NCBI RefSeq assembly: GCF_035582795.1
Contig: NC_134368.1
Location: 37,687,501 to 37,751,500, forward strand
DNA: 64,000 bases
Reading direction: 5' to 3'
Origin: Mycteria americana
Lineage: Eukaryota; Chordata; Aves; Ciconiiformes; Ciconiidae
The position numbers and the translations under genes were made by a program. This document shows, piece after piece, positions 1-12,193 of the stretch. Under the pieces are notes generated by a model. That model ran no database searches and had not been told where the DNA came from. It saw only the letters and a program-made list of their open reading frames with translations. Numbering within the stretch: the stretch's first letter is position 1; each line of letters opens with the position of its first letter.

Positions 1-3000
1 ACAGAAACTGATATATTCATTTTTTAAAAATCAGAAGGTGGGAATGCAGGAACAGAGGTGTGGGAGGTTGGTGCTCTCTGCAGCCTGGAGCCCTTGACAG
101 GCTGGCCTGCCACAGTGGGAGTTTGGGAGAATGAGGGGGGAAATGGGGAAGCAACGCTGTTTTGTAAACAAGGGAAGGGGAAATTGCCTCTGTCCCCAGC
201 CAGAGTGGAAATAAGAGGAAACGCTATTTTCTCCCAGGCAGTTTCTGTTGTCTTCGCAGGGCTTTTGGTCAACGCGAGCCTTGGTTACCAGTGTTTGTGA
301 GCTAAATGCTCTGGGGCAATGACGCTGCAAGGAGAAAACACGCTAACGGAGCTTTTAACTGATTGCAAAAAGTACCCTGGTCGGTCCTGTTTCCCTGTCA
401 CCGGTTTCACTTCACTGTAAAACCGAAAGCACCTGCTCTGCCCCGTTGTCTGAGCTCAGGACAGCCTGCAGCTCGTAGCTTCTTGGAGGTAACAGTCATA
501 GCTGCTTTCTCTTTTAATAGCAATAAAAACCCCACAGCTGCCAGTCTGCCCTGGCAGAGTCCACTGGGACGGCCTCAGCCTGCCCAAATTGCTGCAGCCA
601 CGCGCGAGGAGCAGGGATGCTGCTGCTCATGGTCCCCGTGAGACGTCAACCCCCTTCCAGCATATTCTGGGACAAGGGCAGGAGCTTCAGGTGGGAGTTC
701 TCACCCCATAAAACATGGCTCCTTTCGGCTTGTGTAAAAACATGGTTATTATAAAAGGGACTGTGCAAAGATGCGAGAGCCTACCCTTCCTTTTTCCCCT
801 TGCCGTTGCAATGCAACAACTCCCCTTCCTCCAGGGGTTGAAGACCGCCTGCGTAGCCGAAGGCTCGCCCAGGCAGCTCCTCCATGGGTTTGCATGAACC
901 TCTTTGCAGCTCAGAGCAGAAGCACTCGCGTGTTTGGGCTGACATCTAGTGTCGGCGTGGATGAGGCCGGAGAAACCAGCTAACTCGCTTCTCCCAACGT
1001 GTCAGTGGTGACCTGCAAGGAAGAAGGAAGATGACTTTTCTTTGGCTTAGGGCTTCTAATGCGGTTAGAGACCTGACCCAAAAGCCCACGAGTATCTTTG
1101 TTCCATTAACTACGGAAGAAAATAATAATAATAATAATGGGACACTGAAAAATATAAGTGAATTAGTAGTTTTAGGCCTGGAAATCACAAAAACAGCTCA
1201 AACTGCTTAGGTATGCTGTTGTCTCCTCATTTTGAAGCATCACAAAGACTAGCAACTGCTCTTGAGTGGGCAGAGGTTGTTTATAAGGAGGAAGACACTT
1301 GATGGCGTACTCTTGAATGGTAGGATATGATTTCAAGGGACTTATCCCATCAAAAGCGTTTGGTATGACGAGCTTCAGGAAACCACGCTGCTGCTGCCTT
1401 GATGTGTCATTATTTGCTTGCCAGCTCATGTGGGCTCAGCCTTTTCATCCTTCCCTAAGATCTTTCCACAAAAGCCAGTGCACAAGTTCAAGTTGCTTCA
1501 TCGTCATACTGTCCTGAGACACTTTCCTTGGAGACCTTCGGTGTTGGTCAGAAGCCATTCATGGACTCAGCCCTGCCACAGACGTGTGGAGTATGACAGG
1601 GATGGGCATTGCTCATCTGGCACAAGGAGAAAGAGAGAAGCTGCTCATACAGACACTCAATACCTCTTAAAATCCAAGGATGAACTGGAAAAAAACATGC
1701 AGCACATCTGTGCAAGTATTTCCTGAAAGATGCTTTGGGTGCTCAAGTTCACCCAAAAGCTCAAGTTCACAAGGGCTGGAGGAATGACTGAGCAAGTTCA
1801 GGGAAGAGAGGTTAACCAAGGATAATCAAGTGCAGAAAGGGGCTCGGGCAGTCCCTGAATTGTTGCAGGCTGGGAAAATATCTGGGAGAATTAACATCAA
1901 GTGCTTGCCCTGTTTTGATACTGTCCCGTAGGCATCTGGTTTTGGCCTCTGTCTGAGGGAGGGTGCTGGGCTATAGATGACCCTTTGGTTGGGCCCAGAA
2001 GGGCTGTACTGGTATCACCCTGTATTCCCATTTACCGGTGCTTTTTTGTTTTTAACTTAGGTCTGCTCTAACTCTTCCACATGGCACAGGCCGAAAAAAG
2101 TACTTTTGCAAAACAAAAGCAGTTTGGGTTGTCCCCGGAATATATCCTTTCCCATGTTCCCACCTTGAAAGCTGGACAGGCTCTTTGGAACTGCAGAAAT
2201 TGGCAAAAGGGGAAAAAAGGGGGAAGAGGAGGGGGACGTAGGACAAACCTGCTTGGAGTGCACTTGGGAAGTTCATTTTTATTTTTGCCTTGATGCTATT
2301 AGCTGGAATGTCGCCATTTCACACAGAAAGTCATGTCCTGCCCCCCTGCCCTGAGCACCAGCAGAAGACCTGGCTTCAGTTTTGCCCAACTTCCCATGTG
2401 CCTTTTGGGGGTCACCTCACCCCTGTGCACCTCATTTCTCTGTGATGGTCCCAGCAGAGTCGCCTCGACCGTCCCCCTTATCTCTCTCACAGATGAAGGC
2501 CGTCAGCTTTCCTTACGGTTACACCACCTGCCTGGCACGCTGGGGTCAAGATCCCAGTGACAGCTTCAGAGGAATGATAACCATGTCCCACCTGGGGTCC
2601 CCCAGAGCCACTCTCTGCTCCTCACCCCGCTTTTTCCTGGGCAGGTTTCCTTCCAGTTGTAATGGGCGTTTTATCCAAAGCAGCAGAAACAGGCTTCAGG
2701 CTTACAAATATGTGAAGGAAGAGGAAAATGTGTTTGCGCTCTACTTTCCCCATGCAACTGGGAGGGAGTCTTCTGCAAGAGGGCTCCCTAAGTGCTGTTG
2801 GTCAAAGTCGGTGGTGTTTACACAGGCGTTGGCTTTGCTGAAAGGGCTGGATGGAGTCAGGGAGCAGATCTTATCATCCTGACAGATCAAGTTTTGAGCT
2901 CAGGAAGTTCCCTGTTACTGTTTAACCTTTATATACCTGGTCTTTCCTTTCAGATTCCCCATCAAATACTTGTTTCAGACAACCAGGGAATTCATACTTA

Positions 3001-6000
3001 AGCTCAGATGGTGCAGGGCCACATTGTCCAACCAGAAACTACTTGCTCTGTACAAACACTTGAACTCCAGAAAGTACATGGAGATACTTTATGTGACTTT
3101 GAACCATTTAAGGACAAAGTATTCCCTCATATTCTTTTAGTTATAGTATATTTTACTTCATGCAGTATTCAAATATATACATATCTGCATTTATGGCCAC
3201 TGTGTATATTTGATACTATCCTTCTCTTTTTCTTCATGACCACATTAATGATATTATTCTTTGCTGCCGTCATGTCACATGCAATCCCCTTACCCTACAT
3301 AAACCCAAAAGAGCAGAGAGTTGATCTTGGCATGTAGAAATGGCCACTGCAAACAAGCCTCTGAAGAGGAACAAGCCCTACACCAACCACGGCAGTCACT
3401 GCAAGCACCCACTAGTGACAGACCTCCTCCCGGCTCAGCCCCATGCTAAGGGGTACGTTCCTATGACAGTGGACCCCCTGGGGAGAAAAGGGCCTGACCT
3501 AGCACAAACAATATACATCGAGGGTAATATCGAGGGTTAGGGGTTTCATAACCCTCTTCCATTCTACTAAGGCCATCTTAGCACTCGAAGAACTAGAGTC
3601 TTCTTCCAAAAGCCTTCTTCCTGAGGCAGCTGCTGCTGGAGGTACCCACTTGGGCGAACACCGCCTCTGCCACGGCAAACCACGGCAGAAGGGGCTGTTC
3701 TGAGAGCACACCTCAACTATAAAATCCGATGCGTTGGCTCAAACCAAGACAAAACCCACTTCACTGTTACGGTGTATGCTTTTAGAGTGATTGCTACAAA
3801 ACATTGCTGGTTTCATGTTTCGTAAAACCATATAATGCTTTTGTTTTGAGGAAAAGGATACTAACAGCTGCATGATGGCCACATAAACTGCAACAGCTTT
3901 GGCTGAGTAATCGTGAGGTTCTGCCTATGGGCTATCCAGAACGAAACTTGGTTCAGAAACTGCCGCTTCCCTTCTCTTCCTCAGAACAGCTTTCCCGAGC
4001 TCTTCTGACTGGTATCCCGTGGATGAAATTGCTCAGCCCAGCGTTTCGGCTGCTGGGAGATGGCGAATTTCTCCCAGGGCGCTTTTGACCCTTGCCTGCT
4101 GGCTGGTGGCAGCGATGCTGTTGTGGGAGGGACCCCCTGCACGGATAGTTTCTAAGGAAACCGTCCCGTGCCAGGGTACGAGCAGCCTTTTCCCTCCCGT
4201 TTCCCATCTTTGGCTTCAGATGTGCTCAAAGCGCTGTCATGAGGAAAGTGTTTAATGGCTCATGCAATGTATCTTTAATTACTATTCATCCAGCATCTTC
4301 CTGACATGCTCATGTCTTAGGTTTTAAAATAACATGCTTGTAATTCATCTTTAAGAAGTATTGGACTAATTCTCCACTTGCAGAGTGGCATATTCCACCG
4401 TGGCAGCAGTGCTATTGCTGACGAGGCCTGAATGAGCAGGGAGTGATGCCCGACCCCATGGCATTCCCAAGGGATGTGCCTGAACCCCATGCCATACTAA
4501 TTCCCAAGTGAGAACAGAAATTGGAAATCACTTTCCCAGTCTGCCGTGAAGGCAGAGCCATGAAGGCTGCTGGAGATGCTGGGCATGAGAGACCGCCTGG
4601 AGAACGGCACGGTGACCGGCAAGGGGCAGCAGAAGCCCCCAGTACCTCAGATGAGAGGAGACCACGTCAGGGAGACCCGAGCTGGTGTCACCCATGGTGA
4701 CATGGACCCTTTCCCCCAGGGACAGGAGCGGCTAACTCCAGTGCTGTGCACAGAGCATGGAGAGCGGCTGGGCACAGGTGGTGCTTCCACAGCAGAGCAC
4801 CATCTCCTGGATTTGGGCCTCACACCCAGGCGTGGGGACCATGGTATGTCTCCAGTCCAGCTGGGGCAGAGGCAGGAACATTTGGACGCGGTTTGGGGTG
4901 CCCCGTTAAAGCACCTTGTAAATCCCTGCCTGCAGTACTGGAAATATTCCCATTTGCCCTGAGACTGCTGCCTCTGAGCGGGTGCAACTGCTTCCAGCAT
5001 GTGCAGGAAACTGCAGCTGTGCAGGAGTATAACAAAATAAGCCAATCTCCAAACAAGCGGAGCAAACAAGCTCTTAACCTTATTTCTTGGAAAAAAAAGA
5101 TATCCATTTTCAAAAGTTTCTTGCACCTGCTAAATGCATTAGCAGCAGTGTTGTATCTCAAACAGGGAGTCACGATGAAAGAAAAATAGCTTCTTTGTGG
5201 TGATCTGGTGTGCTTGTGACAGCCATTCAGGAGATGATTTACTGCTCTGTGCTGGAAGCTGGACAGCCACACTCAGTGCTCACATGGCATGAGGCTGCTC
5301 TCCATCATTTCCAAACTTCCTTGAAAGAGCTAAGTACTTTGCCACTTATTTTCTCTTTCAAAAAACTGTCAGAGCAGGGTTTTGCACATGTTGGCCATGC
5401 CAAGGAAAATAAGTCCTTACTGGGAATTGGAGGCAGCGGGCCATCGGCCCCGGAGGTTATTACAGGGTGTCCAGTTCCAGCAGCTGACAACACTGTAGGA
5501 AATTTCAGAGGGTTTTTTGCTGCCGCGCAGTGGATTAGCACATCGGCGTAACGTTGGGAGGGAAAACATAGAAAATATGACCCGCGTGCTATTAAAATGG
5601 GCTAAGCGGAGAGCTTTGCTGGCGCCGGGCTGCCCCGGGGGACTGGTGCTGGAGGAACAGCCCATGCTTTCCCCTTCGGGGCCACTGGCTGCCTCTGCTC
5701 TGCCTGTGTGGCCTCAGCCAGGCTTTTCCACCCTGCTTCATGGGGGGTAACCAGGGATGTGCCAAATGGGATGCACTCCAGAGCCTGGTACCGCAGCCCT
5801 GGTCAGCCCTGGCCAGCCCTGGCCAGCCCTGGCCTGGGGCGAACAAGAAGCAATTTTTTCAAATAGGTTTGGACTTAAAAAAATGTAGGGGAGCCACAGC
5901 TATTTCTGACGCGGTACCATCAGAGGAGACAGCGGTGGTCTCCAGCACTCGCAGGCGCAGCCCGTGCTTCCCTGGAAACAAGGTGAAAAGGAATTCAGGG

Positions 6001-6546
6001 AAGCGTGAACTTCTCCACGGAGCAAAGCCCCCGGCTACGAAGCCTGGGATGGGAGCTTATTTTTGGTCAGTCAGGCAGCAGAGGTTTCAAGTTCAGTGCA
6101 GGATAACCACCATTTTGCCATCCCTTTCTGTGAATGGCAAGCCATTTGGTCAGGATGCATATGCTATTTGTTTTGGTGCTAAAGGAGGAATGATAAGAGG
6201 AAAGTGTTTACTGGTTTGCCTGAGCAGTGGAAAGGGCATGTTTCCACCTACCTTTCTCTGCCGCTGGTCAGTGCGGTGCCTTCCAGCCCACCACCACTAC
6301 TCCTCCCTGCCCTGTGTCAGCCTCAGGTCCCCATGTGTACCTATGGGGGACCCTATGGGAAAACAAGCCCCTGAAGTGACTTGGGTTCATGACAACCTTC
6401 CTTGCCCCCTGAAAGGGTGATTGATCAGGCAGCTAAGGCTGGAGAGGTCCCAGAAGAAAAGCACCTCCTGAGGGAAGGGTCTTGAAGTCAGAAAGAAAGC
6501 AAAGCAAAGTGGGTCCTGGAACCCGCTGGGAACGTGGTTGTCCAAG
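1..6546. other. Intergenic 5' flank, no supported gene
   Basis: No reading frame here shows a recognisable domain or a set of splice-flanked exons. Small structures seen are an (AAT)n run near 1120-1138, a short duplication of the motif GCTCAAGTTCAC near 1739-1770, and four copies of a 10-bp unit (CAGCCCTGGY) at 5794-5833. The longest ATG-started frame is 5740-6420 on the + strand (226 codons). It matches no family I know and has no coding hallmarks beyond its length. Two stacked frames at 3008-3337 and 3340-3540 are covered in the findings. Confidence 0.6.
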
Positions 6547-6836
6547 AATCACAGAATCACAGAATCACAGAATCGTATAGGTTGGAAAAGACCTTTAAGA
6601 TCATCGAGTCCAACCATAAACCTAACACTACCAAGACCACCACTACACCATGTCCCTAAGCACCTCATCCAAACGTCCTTTAAATACCTCCAGGGATGGC
6701 GACTCAACCACTTCCCTGGGCAGCCTGTTCCAATGCTTGACAACCCTTTCAGTGAAGTAAAATTTCCTAATATCCAGTCTAAACCTCCCCTGGTGCAACT
6801 TGAGACCATTTCCTCTTGTCCTACCAAAAAGGAGCA
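6547..6836 (-). mobile_element. CR1 LINE, 5'-truncated 3' end
   Basis: On the + strand this begins with three copies of the 8-bp tail unit (ATCACAGA), followed by the reverse complement of the bird CR1 3' UTR and the end of ORF2. The minus strand therefore reads in the LINE sense direction. A minus-strand frame (6643-6837) encodes the last part of the CR1 reverse transcriptase ORF, including the motif [18 protein letters not shown]. The copy is truncated just beyond this, as most bird CR1s are. It closely resembles the copy at 55110-55590, so both probably come from the same fairly young subfamily. Confidence 0.93.
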
Positions 6837-9800
6837 AGCCTTCCTACTGTTTATTTCTCTCCATTTCAGGTGATCAGAGCTTTGTTTAGCTTCTTCTCAA
6901 AGAAAACCAGAGAGGCACCCAAAACTACCCACATCCTTAACTCTGCAGAGTCATTCCTGCTGAAGAGAACAACTCGAGAGCAGCACGCTGCAGTGGCCGG
7001 CCACTCAGGCTAAAGGGGCGACAGCGTACAAGTACATCCGTGCTTTACACGTGCTCTCCCTTCACTTGTTTGCCAGCGTTCAGGTGGGCTGAGCTGGGCT
7101 AGAGGAAAAGCTCTGCCGCCAGAAGATGGGCAAGCAGGATCCCCTCCGCTGGAGACAGTGAGGTCTCTCCGCAGGCAGGAGATAGCCCCGGCCATTCGCA
7201 GAGCACGGGGAAAAGGAGAGCGCAGGCTCTCCAGGTTTCCAGCTTCTCCCAGCAGCACAAAGAGAAGGGGGGAGCTTTAGGTATTTCTAGGAGAGGTGGG
7301 GTTGCTTGCAACATATTGACTTGAGGGTGTCCATATGAAGAGAAGAGCATTTTTGTGTTGGCTAAAGCTGGAGCATTAAAGAGGAGCCTCCATACTGGGG
7401 ACAGATTTCAGGGAAAACAAAGGTATGATTTCATTCAAATGTACGATAAGCTGCTTGAACAGAGAGGAGCGGGATGTCAAACGATGGATTGTCTCCACTA
7501 CTGGAATGGGAAGATGTGATTACAAATCTCAGGACTGTGGCAGAAGAGCAGTGATCTAAAGCCACTAAGTCGAGGCAACTCAGAAAGAGGATACGGACGT
7601 GGCATAGTGAATTCAGGGCAGACTAAAGTCACTACGCCACGTCTGCATCCCACTGAAGTCCTGCTCAAGTCTGCTTTGGGTTGCATTAAGTCAGAGATAA
7701 AGGGGACAGGCATCAAGGCAATTTATTTCAGACAGAGACCTGTGAAGTACCCAGGTGGAAAAATCAGATCAGGTCCCCCCAGGGCTGAGGGGTGTCCTAG
7801 CTCCTGTCCTCAGATAAAAGATTGCTGCAGTCACTGAGACCGGCTCAAGCCATAAGCGATATGTTAGGATTTCATAACCTGAGCACTCAGCTAGTGAGAG
7901 AAAGTAATGCTGACCCTGATGTAAAGATATGACCTTGCCCTCCTACAGGAAGGATGTCACCGATGGTATTTAGACAGAGGTGAGACCTTACCTGTAAGAA
8001 AATCTGATGCAGATCCAGCTTTGCTTGAGAAGCTGTAGCTTGCTGATCGCGAAACACCCAAAGCTGGGAAACAGATATCGTGTAAATATTGCTCTACCCA
8101 GAGCATGGGTTGGGTTGTAAAACAGCTGTCTCTTCTCTGTGGGAGCAAATTCTCCAGAGGTGACTCAGCCGTCAGCGAGATGAGAACCAGACACTCATCC
8201 TTTCTGCACGAATCACAAAGCCGAGACTTTAATCTGCGTCCTCCAGGTGAGGGCTTCAACCTCCAGCATAGCCTTACTGATGAATGAGAGACAGTAACTA
8301 AACGCCAGGATCGATGATGTCAAAAATATGAAAGCCAGAATGAACCAAGTGCAGTGGCACATGACAGAAGCAATGGCAACCGTAGGCAGCAGCTTGGAAA
8401 CTCTCTGCAGTACAGGGCACGCTGGCTGCAGGCAGCCTGGCACAGGCCAGCCTGTGGGGCCTAATTATAGATATTCTCAGGTTAGCTTAAATAACTACTG
8501 TCAGAATAAAGGCCTTTTTCTCGGTTAGGCCATGCTGCAAGCCCAACTCCCACAGTCCTTAAGCACTGATGTCAGAAGTTAAAGCTGAACTCTGTATAAC
8601 CTCTGGGCTATAAAGGATGCCAAATACAAAATATTTGGGAGTTTTAAAATGACATTTTATGCTAGTCCTGCATAGTTTACTTTGTACCTATACTAAGTTC
8701 AGCCAACATTGTAAGTCTCTTTTGTGCTCTGTGTAGAAGTGTAGCAGAAAGATCAAACATAGAATATTATTTTATTCTTGGAAAGCAGGCACATGGGCAC
8801 TGATTTGCCAGGTATTTAGCCTCTCAAATTACCCCTCATTTAATGGGAAAGTCTGAAATCCGAATACTTTGCTGAAATAGGTCTACATTTGGCTAGCACT
8901 AGATGACTGTAAGATTGTGCAAGATTGTTAGACCTTAAGCTCATACTTTCATCTTTCAAGGCTGCTGCTCAAGCAAGGTAATAAACTGGCAGAAATTGCT
9001 GAGCAAGGTGCTGGTGGATGTGCAGAATACCCTGTTGATTTCTTGGAGGAGCCACTGGCATATCAATGGATGTGTTGAGTTCAGTGTCCTGAGGAAAACG
9101 TTAGTGTCACGGCACAGCAGGGTTAGTAACACCTACTTTATTTTGCTGATTACGGTTTTATTTTTTATACTAAATAAATTAACTAATCTTGATCAGCTTG
9201 CTTAGCTTGCCAGGTTTCCATCCCCACCCACGCCACTGCACATTGAGCCCTGTTTCTAGAATAGCAGTAAAATCCTTCACCACAGTCCCCCGCCGTTCAG
9301 GGAAACGACCAGACAGCAGAGATGAAGCAGAAAACGCAGTATCCAGTTACTTAGGACTATCTGGTTTTGCCATCTAGCAAACTTGACTAGGTGATTTCGA
9401 CAGAGAAATGCGTTGTGCAAGGTCTCCTCAATGAGGTAAAAGCTCCTGCATTACAGGACAGCGGCAACCAGGCAAGCACGGTCTTGGGCTAATTAATTAA
9501 TAACATTGCAAGGACATGAGTTAGAAATGTTGAGGAGGTACTGGAGGTGGAGATGGGTTGATATCCAAGCAAAACTCAAATCTTTTGGACGGTGTGAAGA
9601 CTGGTTTCACTCCAAGACAATGATAGCCTCTCCCTGAGCAGGACAGTCCTGTGCTCAGGCTGACACACCACGGGGTGAGGGAGGAGGTGGTCTTCTGTTG
9701 CATGCAGCCACGAGAAGCCATCACCTTGTGCAGGCTTCCCAGTCTTTCCTGACCTGAGCTCCTATATATCTTCCAGTGGCAGAGGCTCACTGCATATGAG
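6837..9800. other. Intergenic, nothing recognised
   Basis: Reading frames are short and overlapping, with no recognisable protein motif or repeat family. Composition becomes AT-rich at about 8600-8900. I see no RNA gene. Confidence 0.5.
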
Positions 9801-10394
9801 TTTTTGTGGTTTAACCCCAGCCAGCAGCTAAGCACCACACAGCCGCTCGCTCACTCCCCGCTGGTGGGATGGGGGAGAGAACTGGAAGAGTAAGAGTGAG
9901 AAAACTCGTGGGTTGAGATAAAGGCAGTTGAATAGGTAAAGCAAAGTCTGTGCATGCAAGCAAAGCAAAACAAGGAATTCATTCACTCCTTCCCATGGGC
10001 AGGCAGGTGTTCAGCCATCTCCAGGAAAACAGGGCTCCATCACTTGCAACAGTTACTTGGGAAGACAAACGCCATCACTCCGGACGTCCCACCCTTGCTT
10101 CTTCTTCCCCAGCTTTATATGCTGAGCACGACGTCATATGGTATGGAATAGCCCTGTGGTCAGTTGGGCTCAGCTGTCCCAGCTGGGTCCCCTCCCAACT
10201 TCTTGTGCACCCCCAGCCTACTCGCTGGTGGGGTGGGGTGAGAGGCAGAAAAGGCCTCAACTCTGTGTAAGCACTGCTCAGCAGGAACTAACCATCTCTG
10301 TATTAACAACACTGTTTTCAGCACAAATCCAAAACATAGCCCCGTACTAACTACTATAAAGAAAATCAACTCTAGCCCAGCCAAAACCAGCACA
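9801..10394 (-). repeat. 3' LTR of the ERV (near full length)
   Basis: In element orientation it starts TGTGCTGG at 10394 and ends near 9801; the terminal CA is eroded. It retains a TATA-like ATATAAAG at about 10113-10120 and an adjacent CRE-like TGACGTC at about 10131-10137. Both are typical of LTR U3 promoters. At roughly 594 bp it is the complete member of the pair, whereas the 5' LTR has lost this promoter segment. Confidence 0.85.
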
Positions 10395-10410
10395 TTCTCC
10401 ACCCCTTATT
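10395..10410 (-). other. Polypurine tract of the ERV
   Basis: The minus strand reads AATAAGGGGTGGAGAA directly against the TG that starts the 3' LTR. This is the expected place and composition for the plus-strand primer used in reverse transcription, and it fixes the element's orientation. Confidence 0.75.
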
Positions 10411-10892
10411 CCACACCATTTACGTCATGCTTAAATCCCACACTATCCAATACATCCTCATTAACCACCATGACCCTTCCCATCCTTTGATATAAGACAC
10501 AGATATCATTCCCTTAGTCTATGGACCACCTTTGTTAAATGTCTGTAAAATGTCCATAAATGTCCACAAAATGTCCATTGAGTTAATTTAGTCCATGACT
10601 TTGGGCTCCATCTCTTATGGTGGTCACTCAGGACAGGAGAGGTGGTGTGTTGTGTGGAGTTACTGGGCACCAAAGCCAGCTCAGGTGGGATCACTGCTGC
10701 ACTTGCCCTGCTTCTTGTAAGGCTTGTCCTCCATTGGTTCAGGTGGTTCCTGCTACAGTAATTCCTATAACAAGCGACTCAGATCATGGGTTACAATAAT
10801 TTAAAGGTATATCCATTACACTCGCCACCTCTGGTCCCTTTGGGCCAGGTTATAGGGTTTAACATTGCAATGAACTCCTCCCCTTGCCCCTG

Positions 10893-11510
10893 CTCTGGCT
10901 TGGACTTATCCACAGACTGCAGTCCCTGAGGGGTGTACCTGCTCCAAGTGGAGCCTTATCTATGAGCCACAGTCTCTCCAGGGGTATACCTGCTGCAGCA
11001 TGGACTTATCCACAGCCACAGTCGCTTTGAGGTGCACCTGTTCCAGCATGGCCTTATCCATGGGCCACAATGCCTTCAGAGATATTCCTGCTCCAGTGTG
11101 GCCTTACCCACAGCCACAGTCCCTTCAGAAGTAAACTTGCTCCAACATGGCCTTACCCATGGCTGCAGTCCCTCCAGGGGCGTACCTGCTCTGCCGTGGG
11201 CTTATCCATGGCCACATCCTTTGAGGTGCTCCACCATGGCCTCATGCATAGCCACTGATGCTTCAAGGTGTACCTGCTGCAGCATGGACTTATCCACAGC
11301 CAGAGGTGCTTTGAGGTGTACCTTCTCCAGCATGGACGTATTCTTGGGCCACAATCCCTTCAGAGGTATACCTGCTGCGGCACAGACATAACCATGGCCA
11401 CACTTCAAGATGTACCTGCTTTGGTGTGGGCTTATCCACGGCCACAGATGCTTCAGGGTGTCCTGCTCCCACATGGACTCATCCACAGGTCACAGTCCCT
11501 TCGACTCGAG
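10893..11510 (-). repeat. Minisatellite inside the ERV, ~43-50 bp unit, 12-13 copies
   Basis: Successive units carry the + strand pattern TACCTGCTSCAGCATGG, then CTTATCCACRGCCACAG, then a variable end such as TCCCTTCAGAGG or ATGCTTTGAGG. Unit length varies from about 43 to 50 bp and copies are diverged, so the array is old. It leaves a frame open across several units on each strand (minus 11202-11486; plus 11268-11774), which explains the open frames here without implying a gene. It sits where gag-pol would be expected. Confidence 0.88.
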
Positions 11511-11834
11511 TTCACACCAGAGTTCCAGCCTGTCCAGTACAGCAGCACAGAACAGCAGCGATGCCCTGGCCATCTGCCAGCCCAGGCACATCGCCATTGC
11601 TGTTATCAAATGTTCCCAGGCACAGCAGAGTCGGATGATCAGCAGCACAGCAGCACGGCAAGCAGCGAAAGCAAAAAGCAGCCACTAACGAGCACTCGAC
11701 TCTACTATACAGTAAGGCAAGCAAGCCCCATGGCAAGCACAGAAGCCTGCCGATTAATAGCTAAACAGCAATGACAGCTACAAATTTAGTCTAGCACATT
11801 CCAATCAAATCTGTCGTTATCTTGAACCCTTCAA

Positions 11835-11852
11835 GCCCCACGTTGGGTGCCA
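11835..11852 (-). other. Primer binding site (tRNA-Lys1,2 type)
   Basis: The minus strand reads TGGCACCCAACGTGGGGC, 8 bases inside the 5' LTR. It differs at one base (G to A at a CpG-derived site) from the site known in Mason-Pfizer-like betaretroviruses that prime from tRNA-Lys1,2. The position confirms that the 11861-12193 LTR is the 5' one. Confidence 0.85.
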
Positions 11853-11860
11853 AAAAGGAC

Positions 11861-12193
11861 TGTCATGGTTTAACCCCAGCCAGCAACTAAGCCCCACACA
11901 GCCGCTCGCTCGCTCCCGCCTGGTGGGATGGGGGACAGAATTGGAAGAGTAAAAGTGAGAAAAGTCGTGGGTTCAGATAAAGACAGTTTAATAGGCAAAG
12001 CAAAATCTGTGTGCACAAGCATCAAAATCTGTGGGGTGAGAAGCAGAAAAGGCCTTGACCCTGTGTAAGCACTGCTCAGCAGTAACTAAACCATCTCTGT
12101 ATTATCAACACTGTTTTCAGCACAAACCCAAAACATAGCCCCATACTAGCTACTATGAAGAAAATCAACTCTAGCCCAGCCAAAACCAGAACA
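11861..12193 (-). repeat. 5' LTR of the ERV, internally deleted
   Basis: In element orientation it runs from TGTTCTGG at 12193 to CCATGACA at 11861, so the TG...CA ends are intact. Compared with the 3' LTR it lacks about 250 bp near 12020-12040, which removes the TATA-containing part. The ATTAAA-containing outer region is retained. The promoter that would have driven the element is therefore missing. Confidence 0.85.

Larger units (their letters stand above)
9801..12193 (-). mobile_element. Non-coding LTR retrotransposon (ERV, betaretrovirus/ERVK-like)
   Basis: The whole element is on the minus strand, as shown by the order of its parts. A 5' LTR (11861-12193) is followed by a primer binding site complementary to tRNA-Lys1,2 (11835-11852), a non-coding interior dominated by a 12-13 copy minisatellite (about 10893-11510), a polypurine tract (10395-10410) and a 3' LTR (9801-10394). 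The LTR sequence (GGTTTAACCCCAGCCAGC on the + strand) belongs to a family widespread in bird genomes. No gag, pro, pol or env reading frame is present, so this is either an internally deleted copy or a non-autonomous lineage. By eye the LTRs differ at roughly one site in ten over their shared outer 145 bases, indicating an old insertion. I could not see a clear target-site duplication. Confidence 0.85.

Noticed and set aside
11202-11774. Open frames on both strands at about 11.2-11.8 kb as repeat-protein genes
   Set aside because: They are translations of the ERV minisatellite. Unit lengths vary so the frame is not kept, and no intact viral or cellular domain appears.
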